The position numbers were made by a program, and so were the translations under genes. Below, piece after piece: positions 1 through 6,426 of a stretch of DNA of 6,444 nt (positions are counted from its first letter, which is position 1; every line of letters begins with the position of its first letter). Source of the DNA: JBHIBA01 sp046758845 (lineage in GTDB: Bacteria > UBA8248 > JACPRG01 > G963555815); contig JBHIBA010000271.1 in NCBI GenBank assembly GCA_046758845.1, positions 1-6,444 of the forward strand. The letters are read 5' to 3'. The notes below the pieces were generated by a model. It saw only the letters and a program-made list of their open reading frames with translations. It made no database searches and was not told the origin of the DNA.

Positions 1-364
1 ACTCCATGCGTCGGTATCAACATAGGCATGATATCAGAGATGAATTCTCCTGGGTATTCATTGCGCGCCTTGAAGTTTCGCTCGACGAAACCTATTGTGA
101 CCTTGGGTAGTGGCTCAGTTTGCCGAACGATCCCTGCCTTCCTCGGGTGTAGCCGCGATTTGAGCCGAGCGGAAATCGCGGCCGGGCTTGCCCCGATCTC
201 CGCTCGGCCCTAGGACCTCGCTCAGATCGGGACCACACCAAATGATGACAGACCTGTAGGCAAAACTGTGTACAGTGCTGAATCCCTTGAAAACTGACCC
301 ACTACCTGACTTTAGGCTGACTTGAACCGCCTACGCGTATCCGGGAGTTCCGGGAAAAGAGCCG
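1..364. other. Left-edge region without an identified gene
   Basis: I cannot assign a gene here. A minus-strand frame is open from about 210 to the left edge and reads sensibly in places (for example FVERNFKARNEYPGEF), but it has no convincing start: the first ATG is close to the edge and no ribosome site precedes it. The codon-aligned plus frame from 1 to 213 is open as well, so openness alone is weak evidence. The stretch also holds the inverted-repeat cluster at 152-231 and a motif at 287-304 resembling IS21-type ends. The region immediately before the NYN gene contains no convincing -35/-10 pair. It could be a decayed mobile element or the edge of a gene continuing to the left. Confidence 0.5.
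152..231. repeat. Overlapping, mutually exclusive inverted repeats
   Basis: Three perfect inverted repeats are chained. GCCGCGATTT (152-161) pairs with AAATCGCGGC (173-182), 10 bp with an 11-base loop. GCCGAGCGGA (164-173) pairs with TCCGCTCGGC (199-208), 10 bp with a 25-base loop. CCCGATCT (192-199) pairs with AGATCGGG (224-231), 8 bp. A fourth pairing, 180-187 with 202-209, has 8 bp including one G-T. The first and second repeats share base 173 and their arms interleave, so both hairpins cannot form in the same molecule. No T-run follows on either strand, so this is not a simple intrinsic terminator. It may be a palindromic intergenic element, an attenuator-like switch or a transposon-derived end. 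Confidence 0.6.
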
Positions 365-886
365 ATGCCGACCCTGCTGATTGACGGCTACAACCTCATC
401 CCCGCCCTGCCTACCTTGGGCCGGCTGGCCCGACATGACCTGGCGAAGGCCCGCGCCTCGCTGTTGGATCTACTCGAAAATTATCGCACCCAGGCGCCGT
501 CCCGACCCTCTATCGTGGTCGTCTTTGATGGCCAGGCTGGCATCGAGACTCGGGGCGAAAGGGGCAGGCCCGGAATTGAGGTTCGCTTCTCCAGAGGCGA
601 AACGGCGGATGACCTCCTGTTGAGGCTTTTGCGCAATGAGAAAAAGGGGGCCATCCTCGTCACCTCGGATCGGGCCCTGGCCGACGCAGCCAGGGGGTTG
701 GGGGCGGAGGTGATGCGTTCCGGCGAATTCGCCGATCGGCTCATCTCCCGGCTCGATTCCAGACCGGAGGACCGTGAATCGCCCGAGGACGACGTGATGC
801 CTTCCTTTAGCACCAGGAAAAAGGGGAACCCAAAGCGGCGACCGAAGAGGGCGCGTCAGAGAGCGAGGCGGCTTCGGGGATTGTAG
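365..886 (+). CDS. YacP/Rae1-like NYN-domain ribonuclease
   Basis: This 173-residue protein belongs by pattern to the YacP group of NYN (PIN-like) nucleases. The Bacillus member, Rae1, cleaves mRNA in association with the ribosome. The signature starts at the N-terminus: IDGYN (residues 6-10, acidic D7), then VVVFDG with D55, ADD with D82-D83, and VTSDR with D102. These acidic residues would form the metal-binding active site. The length fits the family. The tail from about residue 151 is very rich in Lys and Arg (RKKGNPKRRPKRARQR) and probably binds RNA or ribosomes. The ATG at 365 places the IDGYN strand right at the N-terminus as expected, with only a weak purine-rich ribosome site (GGAAAAGAG) ahead of it. 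The gene stands alone on the plus strand and converges on the glycosyltransferase gene with an 80-base gap that has no clear terminator. The family call is solid; the RNA target is unknown. Confidence 0.9.
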   Translation: MPTLLIDGYNLIPALPTLGRLARHDLAKARASLLDLLENYRTQAPSRPSIVVVFDGQAGIETRGERGRPGIEVRFSRGETADDLLLRLLRNEKKGAILVTSDRALADAARGLGAEVMRSGEFADRLISRLDSRPEDRESPEDDVMPSFSTRKKGNPKRRPKRARQRARRLRGL

Positions 887-966
887 GCCCCAGGCGCCAC
901 CGGGGATTTTACGGGTTTCAACGTGACCCACAGCGCCCCGCGGACGCATTCGGCTTTCCAAGGCGT

Positions 967-2580
967 CTATTTGGATTGGGTCCCTCCCGGGCTTCCCTGA
1001 ACCGCGCGGTAGTCCACCAGGACGAGGGGGTAGGCGATGGCTAAAACGCGGGAACGGTCTCGTTCATGGAACGGGACCTTCCGCACATCGAGGAGATGGA
1101 TCCCCTGAGGGGCCTCAGCGGCGCAAGTCACCGATTTCACATCCAGGTAAAAGTGCACAGGCCACCGGATGTTCCAGGCGGGAATGCCCTTGCAAGCGTG
1201 AACCACCCGAACCGTCTGAATTTGAATCTTTCTTTTTTTGAGATCCTCTCCCATGCGGATCAGCGCCTCCAACCGATGACGCGGATACTTGAAAGCCTGG
1301 GGCACAATCGGGACCAGAATGAAAATACCGACGGAAAGAAGGACGGCCCCTGAGACGAGATACCGGTAAACCTCCCGCCGCTTGTACAGGAAGAGATAGA
1401 CCGCCACGGCCGCCAACAGTGTCAGGCCGACGTGATAGGGGTAAGGATAGAACCGCGTTTTTTTCGGAATCAGGCTCAACCCCAAGAAGATGACCCCCGC
1501 CTGCGTCAGGGCGAATGCCCAAACCCGAATCGCCACGTTCCTCTGCGGATGTCCCCGGCTTAAGACCCAAGGCGCGATCAGACCCACCGGAAGAAAAGGC
1601 AGCCACGGCCAGTACCGGCGGGCCAGAACGCGGAAGTAATAGAAACCCGATTGAGGGTGCTCGCGCCCCGTCATGACGCCGGGCACGATCTGCTGAGCAA
1701 AGAGCCTCTTCCAAAACGAAGAGGACGTGAGGCTGTAGTGCCAAAGATCCACCAGAGCGAGGATGCCCAAGGCAACGAACATGACGAGGCCCAGACGGCC
1801 CCAGGGAATATGAGCCAATCGCCCTCCCCATCCGCTGCGGGACCCTGAATCCGGAGAAACGGTGAGGTAATAAACCCCCATGACAGGAAGGACAGCCAAG
1901 GCAAGGGGGCCCTTCGCCAGGAAGGCGCACGCGAGGGCGACGCCTGCCCCCAAGATGTGCGGCCAGCTCTTGTGAAGTTTCATGCCCCAGTAAAGGGACA
2001 ACGCCATGAAGAACATCAGCATCGGCTCGATGATGGGATTTCGGCTCTGCCTCACAAACGAAGGCGTCAGACAGAGGATGAGAGCCGCCAGAAACGCGAA
2101 GTCCCGGTCCACCAGCCTCTTGCCTATCTTGTAGACGAGGAGGACCGTGAGATGGGCGGCGAGGAGAGTCGAAACCACCGCCGCCTCCGGACCGGCCCCG
2201 ATAAGCCTCATGGTCGCCGCTTCAACCCAAAGGATCAGGGGGGGCTTCTCGTAGAACCACCATTCCCAAGCCCCGCCCAGGTACATCCAAGTTCGCACGG
2301 GGGTGGCGGCCAGGTCGCGCGCCATCGACGCGAAAAGCGCGGCATCGCCGTTGTAAAGGGGCACGGAGAGCGCATTTGACCAAAGCAGGGCCAGGGAGAG
2401 CAGAAATAAGGAGATCCCGTACGAAGCGGGTGAAGGCCGAACCTGCCACCGCCGGAGGAAATCTAAAAAGACCACGCGGTTTTCCACCTTTTGCAGAGAG
2501 CCTTCCTGGCTTTGCCCGCTGGTTCGTTTGAGCCTGCGCGCAAAGCCAACGAAAGGTCGGACCCATGTCATCCGATCCAT
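967..2580 (-). CDS. GT39/ArnT-PMT-like membrane glycosyltransferase (downstream paralogue)
   Basis: This 537-residue polytopic protein resembles dolichyl/undecaprenyl-phosphate-sugar glycosyltransferases of the GT39/ArnT/PMT superfamily, which move a sugar from a polyprenyl phosphate to a lipid or protein outside the inner membrane. The first membrane segment lies at about 54-73. It is followed by the family's extracytoplasmic loop with NGDAALF (acidic D79, the presumed catalytic position) and YEKPPLILW (110-118). A SRNPIIEP stretch with E185 and PKKTRFYPYPY (from 372) also fit the family. I count about 11 hydrophobic segments, ending near residue 430, then a soluble tail of about 110 residues with C463 and C486. 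The ATG at 2580 has no visible ribosome site. A GTG at 2473-2475 (residue 36) is preceded by AGGTGG eight bases away and may be the true start, giving about 502 residues with the membrane core intact. It lies 130 bases downstream of its paralogue. The acceptor and donor sugar cannot be told. Confidence 0.85.
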   Translation of the reverse strand: MDRMTWVRPFVGFARRLKRTSGQSQEGSLQKVENRVVFLDFLRRWQVRPSPASYGISLFLLSLALLWSNALSVPLYNGDAALFASMARDLAATPVRTWMYLGGAWEWWFYEKPPLILWVEAATMRLIGAGPEAAVVSTLLAAHLTVLLVYKIGKRLVDRDFAFLAALILCLTPSFVRQSRNPIIEPMLMFFMALSLYWGMKLHKSWPHILGAGVALACAFLAKGPLALAVLPVMGVYYLTVSPDSGSRSGWGGRLAHIPWGRLGLVMFVALGILALVDLWHYSLTSSSFWKRLFAQQIVPGVMTGREHPQSGFYYFRVLARRYWPWLPFLPVGLIAPWVLSRGHPQRNVAIRVWAFALTQAGVIFLGLSLIPKKTRFYPYPYHVGLTLLAAVAVYLFLYKRREVYRYLVSGAVLLSVGIFILVPIVPQAFKYPRHRLEALIRMGEDLKKRKIQIQTVRVVHACKGIPAWNIRWPVHFYLDVKSVTCAAEAPQGIHLLDVRKVPFHERDRSRVLAIAYPLVLVDYRAVQGSPGGTQSK

Positions 2581-2710
2581 TAGACGACGATGTGACGCGG
2601 TATCCGCCCGTTTCTCGCCCCCTGAGAGGGCGCCCTACAGTAGCAAGATCGGTCCAAAGACAGAACCGCCCTCGCGGAGCTCATTCCCTTTCGCGACTCC
2701 GAGGGATTTC

Positions 2711-4318
2711 TTAGAGCTGATTCGCCTTGAACCCGCCCGGGGTCTTCTGTCCTGGCCGTCGGTCCACGAGGACGAACGGGTAAGCGATAGCCAAGATGCG
2801 GGACCCGTCTCTCCTGAAAGAAGGATCTTGCCGCATGTCCACAAGCTGAATGCCCTTCGGCTCCCCACCGCAGACGAGGTTTTTCGCGCCCAAATAAAAA
2901 GCATACGGAAAGCGGAGATTCCAGGGCGCAAGGCCCCGGCATTTACGATAAATCAATTGAACCGTATCAATTCGAACCCCTGTCTTCTTAATCTCCCTCC
3001 CTATGCGGATGACCGCGTCTAATTTAAAGCGGGGATAATGAAAGACCGAGGGGACGACGGAAGCCAGGATGAAAATTCCGACGGAGAGGACGACCGCGCC
3101 TGAGATAAGATGGCGATAGATGTTCTGCCGCTTGAGGAGGAGGACATACAGGGTGAGGGCCACTAATAGAGTCAGGCCTATGTAGTAGGGATGGGTATAA
3201 AAGCGGGTTTTTTTCGGAACGAGGCTGAATCCCAATAGAATAATTCCCGCCTGGGTCAGGGCGAATATCCATGCCCGAACTATCCTATCCCTTTGCAGAT
3301 GCCCTCGCCGTAGGAGCCAGGGCACAAAGAGGCCCGCCACCAGGGCCGGCAGCCACGGCCAGTACCAACGACCAAGGACCCATAAATAATAGGTATATTC
3401 TGTCCTTGTGTTCTCCCTTTTTCCAAGAATTGCGGGCAGAACCTGCTTGTCAAAAAGCCTTTTCCAAAATGAAAAGGACACCTGGCTGAAATGCCAAAGA
3501 TCCACCAGTGCAAGAATGCCCAGCGCAACCACCAGCACGAGACTCAGACGTCCCCATGGGATTCGAGACAGGACCTCTTGCCATCCCCCGGCGGGCCGAG
3601 AATTCTCGCCGCAATGGGCAGGGGGCGAGGCCGTCATGTAGTAAACCGCCAGTACAGGAAGCACGGCCAGGGCGGGGGGACCCTTGGTCAGGAAGGCGCA
3701 CGCCAAGGCAACGCCAGCCCCTAAGGGGAACAGCGGGCTTCTGCCAAGTTTCATGCCCCAGTAAAGGCTGAGGGCCATGAAGAAAACCAGCATTGGCTCG
3801 GTTATCGGGCTTCGGCTCTGGACCACAAACGAGGGCGTCAGACAGAGGACGAGCGCCGCCAGAAACCCGAACTCCTGATCCACCAGCCTCTTGCCCATCT
3901 TGTACACGAGCCAAACCGTCAGATGAGCGGCGATGAGGGTCGGAACCACGGCCGCCTCCGCGCGGGCTCCAATCAGTCTCATGGTCGCTGCTTCCACCCA
4001 CAGGAGCAGCGGGGGTTTATCATAAAACCACCCCTCCCAGAATCCGCCCATGTGAATCCAGGTCCGGAGGGGGGCGGCGGCCATCTCCCGCGCCATCGTT
4101 GCGAAGAGTGCAGCGTCCCCATTAGAAAGCCGCACCGACAGCGCGCTTTGCCACAGGACTGCCAGGGAAAGCAGGAACAAGGAGAGCCCGTACAAGGCGG
4201 GCGAAGGCGCAACCTGCCATCGCTGAAACGATCGAATAAGAGACCGGGAAACCTTCAGCACCTCCGCCCAGGCCTTCCAGGCTTTTGATTCGGGTCCGTC
4301 CGGGCCGCCAGAGCTCAT
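2711..4318 (-). CDS. GT39/ArnT-PMT-like membrane glycosyltransferase (upstream paralogue)
   Basis: This 535-residue integral membrane protein aligns along nearly its whole length with the neighbouring glycosyltransferase, with well over half of the positions identical by eye. The expected landmarks are NGDAALF with D68, FYDKPPLLLW (98-107), a SRSPITEP segment, and PKKTRFYTHPY from residue 368. Around 11 membrane segments precede a soluble C-terminal tail with C460 and C483 at the same spacing as in the paralogue. The loop after VYYMTASP is several residues longer than in the partner (AHCGENSRPAGG). The first roughly 30 residues are hydrophilic and poorly conserved between the two, so the exact start is uncertain. 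The ATG at 4318 has a close AGG (TTTTAGGTGAATG), and a GTG at residue 20 is an alternative. As the first gene of the pair it probably carries the promoter, somewhere in 4319-4484, but I found no convincing -35/-10 there. Donor and acceptor are unknown. Confidence 0.86.
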   Translation of the reverse strand: MSSGGPDGPESKAWKAWAEVLKVSRSLIRSFQRWQVAPSPALYGLSLFLLSLAVLWQSALSVRLSNGDAALFATMAREMAAAPLRTWIHMGGFWEGWFYDKPPLLLWVEAATMRLIGARAEAAVVPTLIAAHLTVWLVYKMGKRLVDQEFGFLAALVLCLTPSFVVQSRSPITEPMLVFFMALSLYWGMKLGRSPLFPLGAGVALACAFLTKGPPALAVLPVLAVYYMTASPPAHCGENSRPAGGWQEVLSRIPWGRLSLVLVVALGILALVDLWHFSQVSFSFWKRLFDKQVLPAILGKRENTRTEYTYYLWVLGRWYWPWLPALVAGLFVPWLLRRGHLQRDRIVRAWIFALTQAGIILLGFSLVPKKTRFYTHPYYIGLTLLVALTLYVLLLKRQNIYRHLISGAVVLSVGIFILASVVPSVFHYPRFKLDAVIRIGREIKKTGVRIDTVQLIYRKCRGLAPWNLRFPYAFYLGAKNLVCGGEPKGIQLVDMRQDPSFRRDGSRILAIAYPFVLVDRRPGQKTPGGFKANQL

Positions 4319-4484
4319 TCACCTAAAACGAGCGTATTGAGCCCGGCAAACCGCTCGGGAAAAACCTACTTCCCAAGAACATTCACAGCCTTGACGGCAG
4401 TTCGAGGCCGCCCATTCTCAATTGATCTTGCCGTCCGCTCCATCGAATAGGCACCCCTTCCTCCAACCCGCGCATGGAGCGTCG

Positions 4485-4516
4485 AAAAAAAAGGAGGTCC
4501 TGAATTTAAGACCTCC
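4485..4516 (-). terminator. Intrinsic terminator overlapping the end of the binding-protein gene
   Basis: Read on the minus strand, GGAGGTC (4516-4510), a ten-base loop TTAAATTCAG, and GACCTCC (4499-4493) form a perfect 7-bp stem followed at once by eight T residues (4492-4485). This is a textbook Rho-independent terminator for minus-strand transcription. The TAA stop codon of the binding-protein gene (4508-4506) lies in the loop, and the 5' arm encodes the last Arg and Ser codons. It separates the PPOX/binding-protein unit from the glycosyltransferase pair, so the latter needs its own promoter. There is no T-run in the plus direction. Confidence 0.88.
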
Positions 4517-5609
4517 GCGCCGGAGACCACACAATCTCTCTCCGACCGCCCTTCCACTGAACGAGGAGCGGGGCGGACAGGCCGATGGGCCTGCCCGTCT
4601 GCGACTCTATTCGAAAAGGGCCGAAAAACGTCGTGCACCGCAGGGAGGAGGCGACTTCTCTTATACGCGCCGAATCTCCCCTCCCCGCCAACTGGAGACA
4701 TCGCATGGCAATGACACAGGCGGCGTAGGCCTGCGCCGCGGGGTAATCGGCCGAAAAACCCGAACGGGCGGCGAGCCGTCGGGCGAACTCTTCCGAGGTT
4801 GGTCCCAGATCGGGCGGATGTCCGCCATCCACCTCCCACTGGCTCGGACCTACAAACCCCTCCGCATCACTGCCCAGCGCCTCTCTGAACGCCGACACCC
4901 CGGCCGCCACCAGCGCGACCGCGCGGGGGTCGAGGGACGCCTCTCGGAGGACCCGGGCGAAGGCCGCGTCCTCCCCGAACCGGCCCGCACCCAGAATCAA
5001 ATCGGGCTGGAGGCGCCGAAGGTCGGCGGCCAGTCGGGCAAAACCGGCCGGCGAGGAGGGATAGGGCTCCTTCCAGACAACCTCGAACCCCTCCCCGGCC
5101 GCCCACCGAAGCGCACCGCCCGCGACGGCGGCGGGGAAACCTCCGCGCGCGCCGTGGACCAGGGCGACGCGGCCGCCCGAGCATCCCACCGCACGGGCCC
5201 ATTCAAACACGCCCCGAAAATACGTGCTCGCGGGCGGGACCAAACCTATGATGAAGTGGAACCCTCTTTCGTAGAGCGCATCCGCCGACCCTCCGTGATT
5301 CCAGAGCGGAACCTCGTAGGATTCGGCAACGGGGGCCGCGGCCAGAGTGAGGGCGCTGGAGTAAGGCCCAAGAAGGATCTCGACCCCCTCATCCCGGATA
5401 AGCTTCTCCGTGTTTCGGGCCGCTTCCCCCCTCCGGCCCCGATCGTCCAGGATGACGGAAAGGGGGAAACGTTTCTCTTCCTCCGGGGGGATTGCGATCC
5501 CGCCTCCCCGGTTGACCTCATCGACCCAGAGCTCGATGGCCGCGCGGGCCTGTTTCCCCATGACTGAGAAAGGGCCGGTGATGGAGAGAGAAGCCCCCAC
5601 GCGAAGCAT
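4506..5609 (-). CDS. LivJ-like type 1 periplasmic-binding-fold protein without signal peptide
   Basis: This 367-residue protein has the two-lobed type 1 periplasmic-binding fold (Peripla_BP_6/LivJ class) that binds branched-chain amino acids, amides or aromatic compounds. Family landmarks in order are VGASLSITGPF at residues 4-14, AIELWVDEVNRGGGI (24-38), DD at 55-56, LLGPYSSALT (79-88), VPLWNHGGSADAL, AAQAYAACVI near residue 300, and the late FGPFRIES-TGRPIG and LLVQWKGG strands. The first beta strand begins at residue 3, so there is no signal peptide. The upstream in-frame sequence has no start codon before a TGA inside the end of the PPOX gene, so a longer secreted form is excluded unless there is a sequencing frameshift. 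GGAG lies 13 bases before the ATG, a long spacing. The gene follows the PPOX gene by 54 bases and is probably co-transcribed. No ABC permease or ATPase gene is present. It could be a cytoplasmic ligand sensor of the AmiC kind; the ligand is unknown. Confidence 0.85.
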   Translation of the reverse strand: MLRVGASLSITGPFSVMGKQARAAIELWVDEVNRGGGIAIPPEEEKRFPLSVILDDRGRRGEAARNTEKLIRDEGVEILLGPYSSALTLAAAPVAESYEVPLWNHGGSADALYERGFHFIIGLVPPASTYFRGVFEWARAVGCSGGRVALVHGARGGFPAAVAGGALRWAAGEGFEVVWKEPYPSSPAGFARLAADLRRLQPDLILGAGRFGEDAAFARVLREASLDPRAVALVAAGVSAFREALGSDAEGFVGPSQWEVDGGHPPDLGPTSEEFARRLAARSGFSADYPAAQAYAACVIAMRCLQLAGRGDSARIREVASSLRCTTFFGPFRIESQTGRPIGLSAPLLVQWKGGRREIVWSPARRS

Positions 5610-5663
5610 CCTGCTGGTCGGACTCCTTCGGCTTGCTTCCCCGCCGGCGATGAGGGAACCGAA

Positions 5664-6062
5664 TCAACCTTGAGAAGCGCAATGTTCCGGGGCGATCTTG
5701 TAAGTAACCCTGACCTCACCGGGTTGCAACCACGGGTGTTTGTCTTTTCCCAGGTACTTCTTGGCGAACTTGTTGATGTGGTCGATGCCGCCCTCTTCGG
5801 CGATGTCCACCACGCGGCCCCGGACCTCAAGAAACCGGTAGGGATCGTCGGGGTCCACGAGAGAGAGCGCCACGCGCGAATCTCTCCGCATGTTCCGGTC
5901 TTTCTTCCGTCCCTTGGAGGAGTTCACGAGTACGTGAGTCCCGTCGTACTCCACCCAAACCGGCGTCACTTGAGGAGAGCCGTCTGTGTTCAACGTGGCA
6001 AGGTGGGCAAACGACTTCTTCTCAAAGAGATCCTTATAGCCATCGGGAATCACTTGCGACAT
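5664..6062 (-). CDS. PPOX-class (split-barrel) flavin/F420-binding oxidoreductase
   Basis: This 132-residue protein matches the small PPOX-like split-barrel family (pyridoxamine 5'-phosphate oxidase-like, Rv1155/TIGR03618 type), whose members bind FMN, F420 or sometimes heme and often reduce small molecules. Diagnostic parts are FAHLATLNTDGSPQVTPVWV (18-37), VNSSKGRKKDRNMRRDSRVA (46-65), where the Lys/Arg cluster would contact the cofactor phosphate, and a final barrel strand around FLEVRGRVV. Such proteins act as homodimers in the cytoplasm. I chose the ATG at 6062, not the upstream in-frame ATG at 6170, because AAGGGAGA stands six bases ahead of it and homologues begin here; the extra 36 residues do not look like the family. 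It is the first gene of a probable two-gene unit with the binding-fold protein. The cofactor and substrate cannot be decided from sequence alone. Confidence 0.88.
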   Translation of the reverse strand: MSQVIPDGYKDLFEKKSFAHLATLNTDGSPQVTPVWVEYDGTHVLVNSSKGRKKDRNMRRDSRVALSLVDPDDPYRFLEVRGRVVDIAEEGGIDHINKFAKKYLGKDKHPWLQPGEVRVTYKIAPEHCASQG

Positions 6063-6068
6063 CGTCAG

Positions 6069-6076
6069 TCTCCCTT
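6069..6076 (-). promoter_or_regulatory. Ribosome binding site deciding the PPOX gene start
   Basis: AAGGGAGA on the minus strand sits six bases before the ATG at 6062. It is the best Shine-Dalgarno match in the neighbourhood and rules in favour of the short 132-residue product over the longer open frame starting at 6170. Confidence 0.75.
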
Positions 6077-6324
6077 CTTCGAAAGTGGCCGTTCCACCAG
6101 CCGTCATAACCGCGCTGTCTTCCAAAAAGATTTGGACGAAAGCAGCGCTCGGAGCAACCCTCAAGGCCAAAGGCTACTAGATTTTTTGGACAGTCGCGAC
6201 ACCAATGTCTGCTCTCGTCGAGAAATATTCAATAGGAAGGCGGGAGGGCGAAATCACCCGGGGTCTCTCTTCCAAGATTCCGACCTGTTTCTGTGGGATG
6301 CACTCCAAAGGCCCCCTCCTGTTG

Positions 6325-6333
6325 TGATATAAG
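6325..6333 (+). promoter_or_regulatory. Possible extended -10 promoter element ahead of the tRNA
   Basis: TGATATAAG matches an extended -10 element (TG, one base, then TATAAG, five of six to consensus). No good -35 hexamer is found at the usual distance. If used, transcription would start near 6340 and give a leader of about 87 bases before the tRNA. This is a motif match only. Confidence 0.2.
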
Positions 6334-6426
6334 CAAATTTGAGAGGAACCGAGAGGGCGTCATGGGTTTTCGCTTGCCGAGACGAGTCGAGAGTGCCCGG
6401 ACACACCTCCCGCCCTTCAACAGCCC

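Larger units (their letters stand above)
967..4318 (-). repeat. Tandem gene duplication of the glycosyltransferase
   Basis: The two minus-strand glycosyltransferase genes are direct tandem copies. DNA similarity survives in patches: a 22-base identical block lies at 1975-1996 and 3746-3767, and another shared block beginning GGCAGCCACGGCCAGTACC lies near 1599 and 3348. Protein similarity runs from the RWQV-PSPA segment just before the first membrane helix to the PGG close to each C-terminus, while the extreme N-termini and the intergenic sequence do not match. This indicates an old duplication with functional constraint on both copies, since neither is broken. Confidence 0.85.
6063..6426. other. 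Intergenic region between PPOX gene and tRNA
   Basis: I see no gene in these 364 bases. The upstream extension of the PPOX frame (6063-6170) and a minus-strand frame at 6229-6420 lack family resemblance. The region should hold a minus-strand promoter for the PPOX unit and a plus-strand promoter for the tRNA. For the former I find no convincing -35/-10 pair. A short near-palindrome TCTCGTCGAGA at 6213-6223 is the only other structure noted. Confidence 0.5.

Noticed and set aside
470..961. Minus-strand open frame opposite the NYN-domain gene
   Set aside because: It lies antisense to a clearly recognised gene, has no family resemblance and has unusual composition; it is a by-product of high GC content.
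887..966. Bidirectional terminator between the converging NYN and glycosyltransferase genes
   Set aside because: Only weak 4-bp pairings such as CCCC/GGGG are present and there is no adequate T-tract.
1957..2379. Long plus-strand open frame inside the downstream glycosyltransferase, with a counterpart at 3923-4288 in the other copy
   Set aside because: The presence of similar frames in both copies follows from the duplication and codon bias. The translations are rich in His, Arg, Gln and Gly and resemble no family.
2616..2632. CGCCC/GGGCG hairpin between the two glycosyltransferase genes as a terminator
   Set aside because: The stem is only about 5 bp and no T-run follows on either strand.
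4393..4435. GACGGCA/TGCCGTC inverted repeat upstream of the glycosyltransferase pair as an operator
   Set aside because: Arms of 7 bp separated by 29 bases can arise by chance in GC-rich DNA and no promoter is placed near it.
4422..5567. 381-codon plus-strand open frame opposite the binding-protein gene
   Set aside because: It is longer than the real gene but is a composition shadow rich in Arg, Pro and Gly with no recognisable domain, whereas the minus strand shows all the type 1 binding-fold landmarks.
6063..6170. 36-residue N-terminal extension of the PPOX protein
   Set aside because: The internal ATG at 6062 has a strong, well-spaced ribosome site, and the family's N-terminus begins there.
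6229..6420. 63-codon minus-strand open frame near the right edge
   Set aside because: No recognisable motif, no clear ribosome site, and it sits in the expected leader region of the tRNA.
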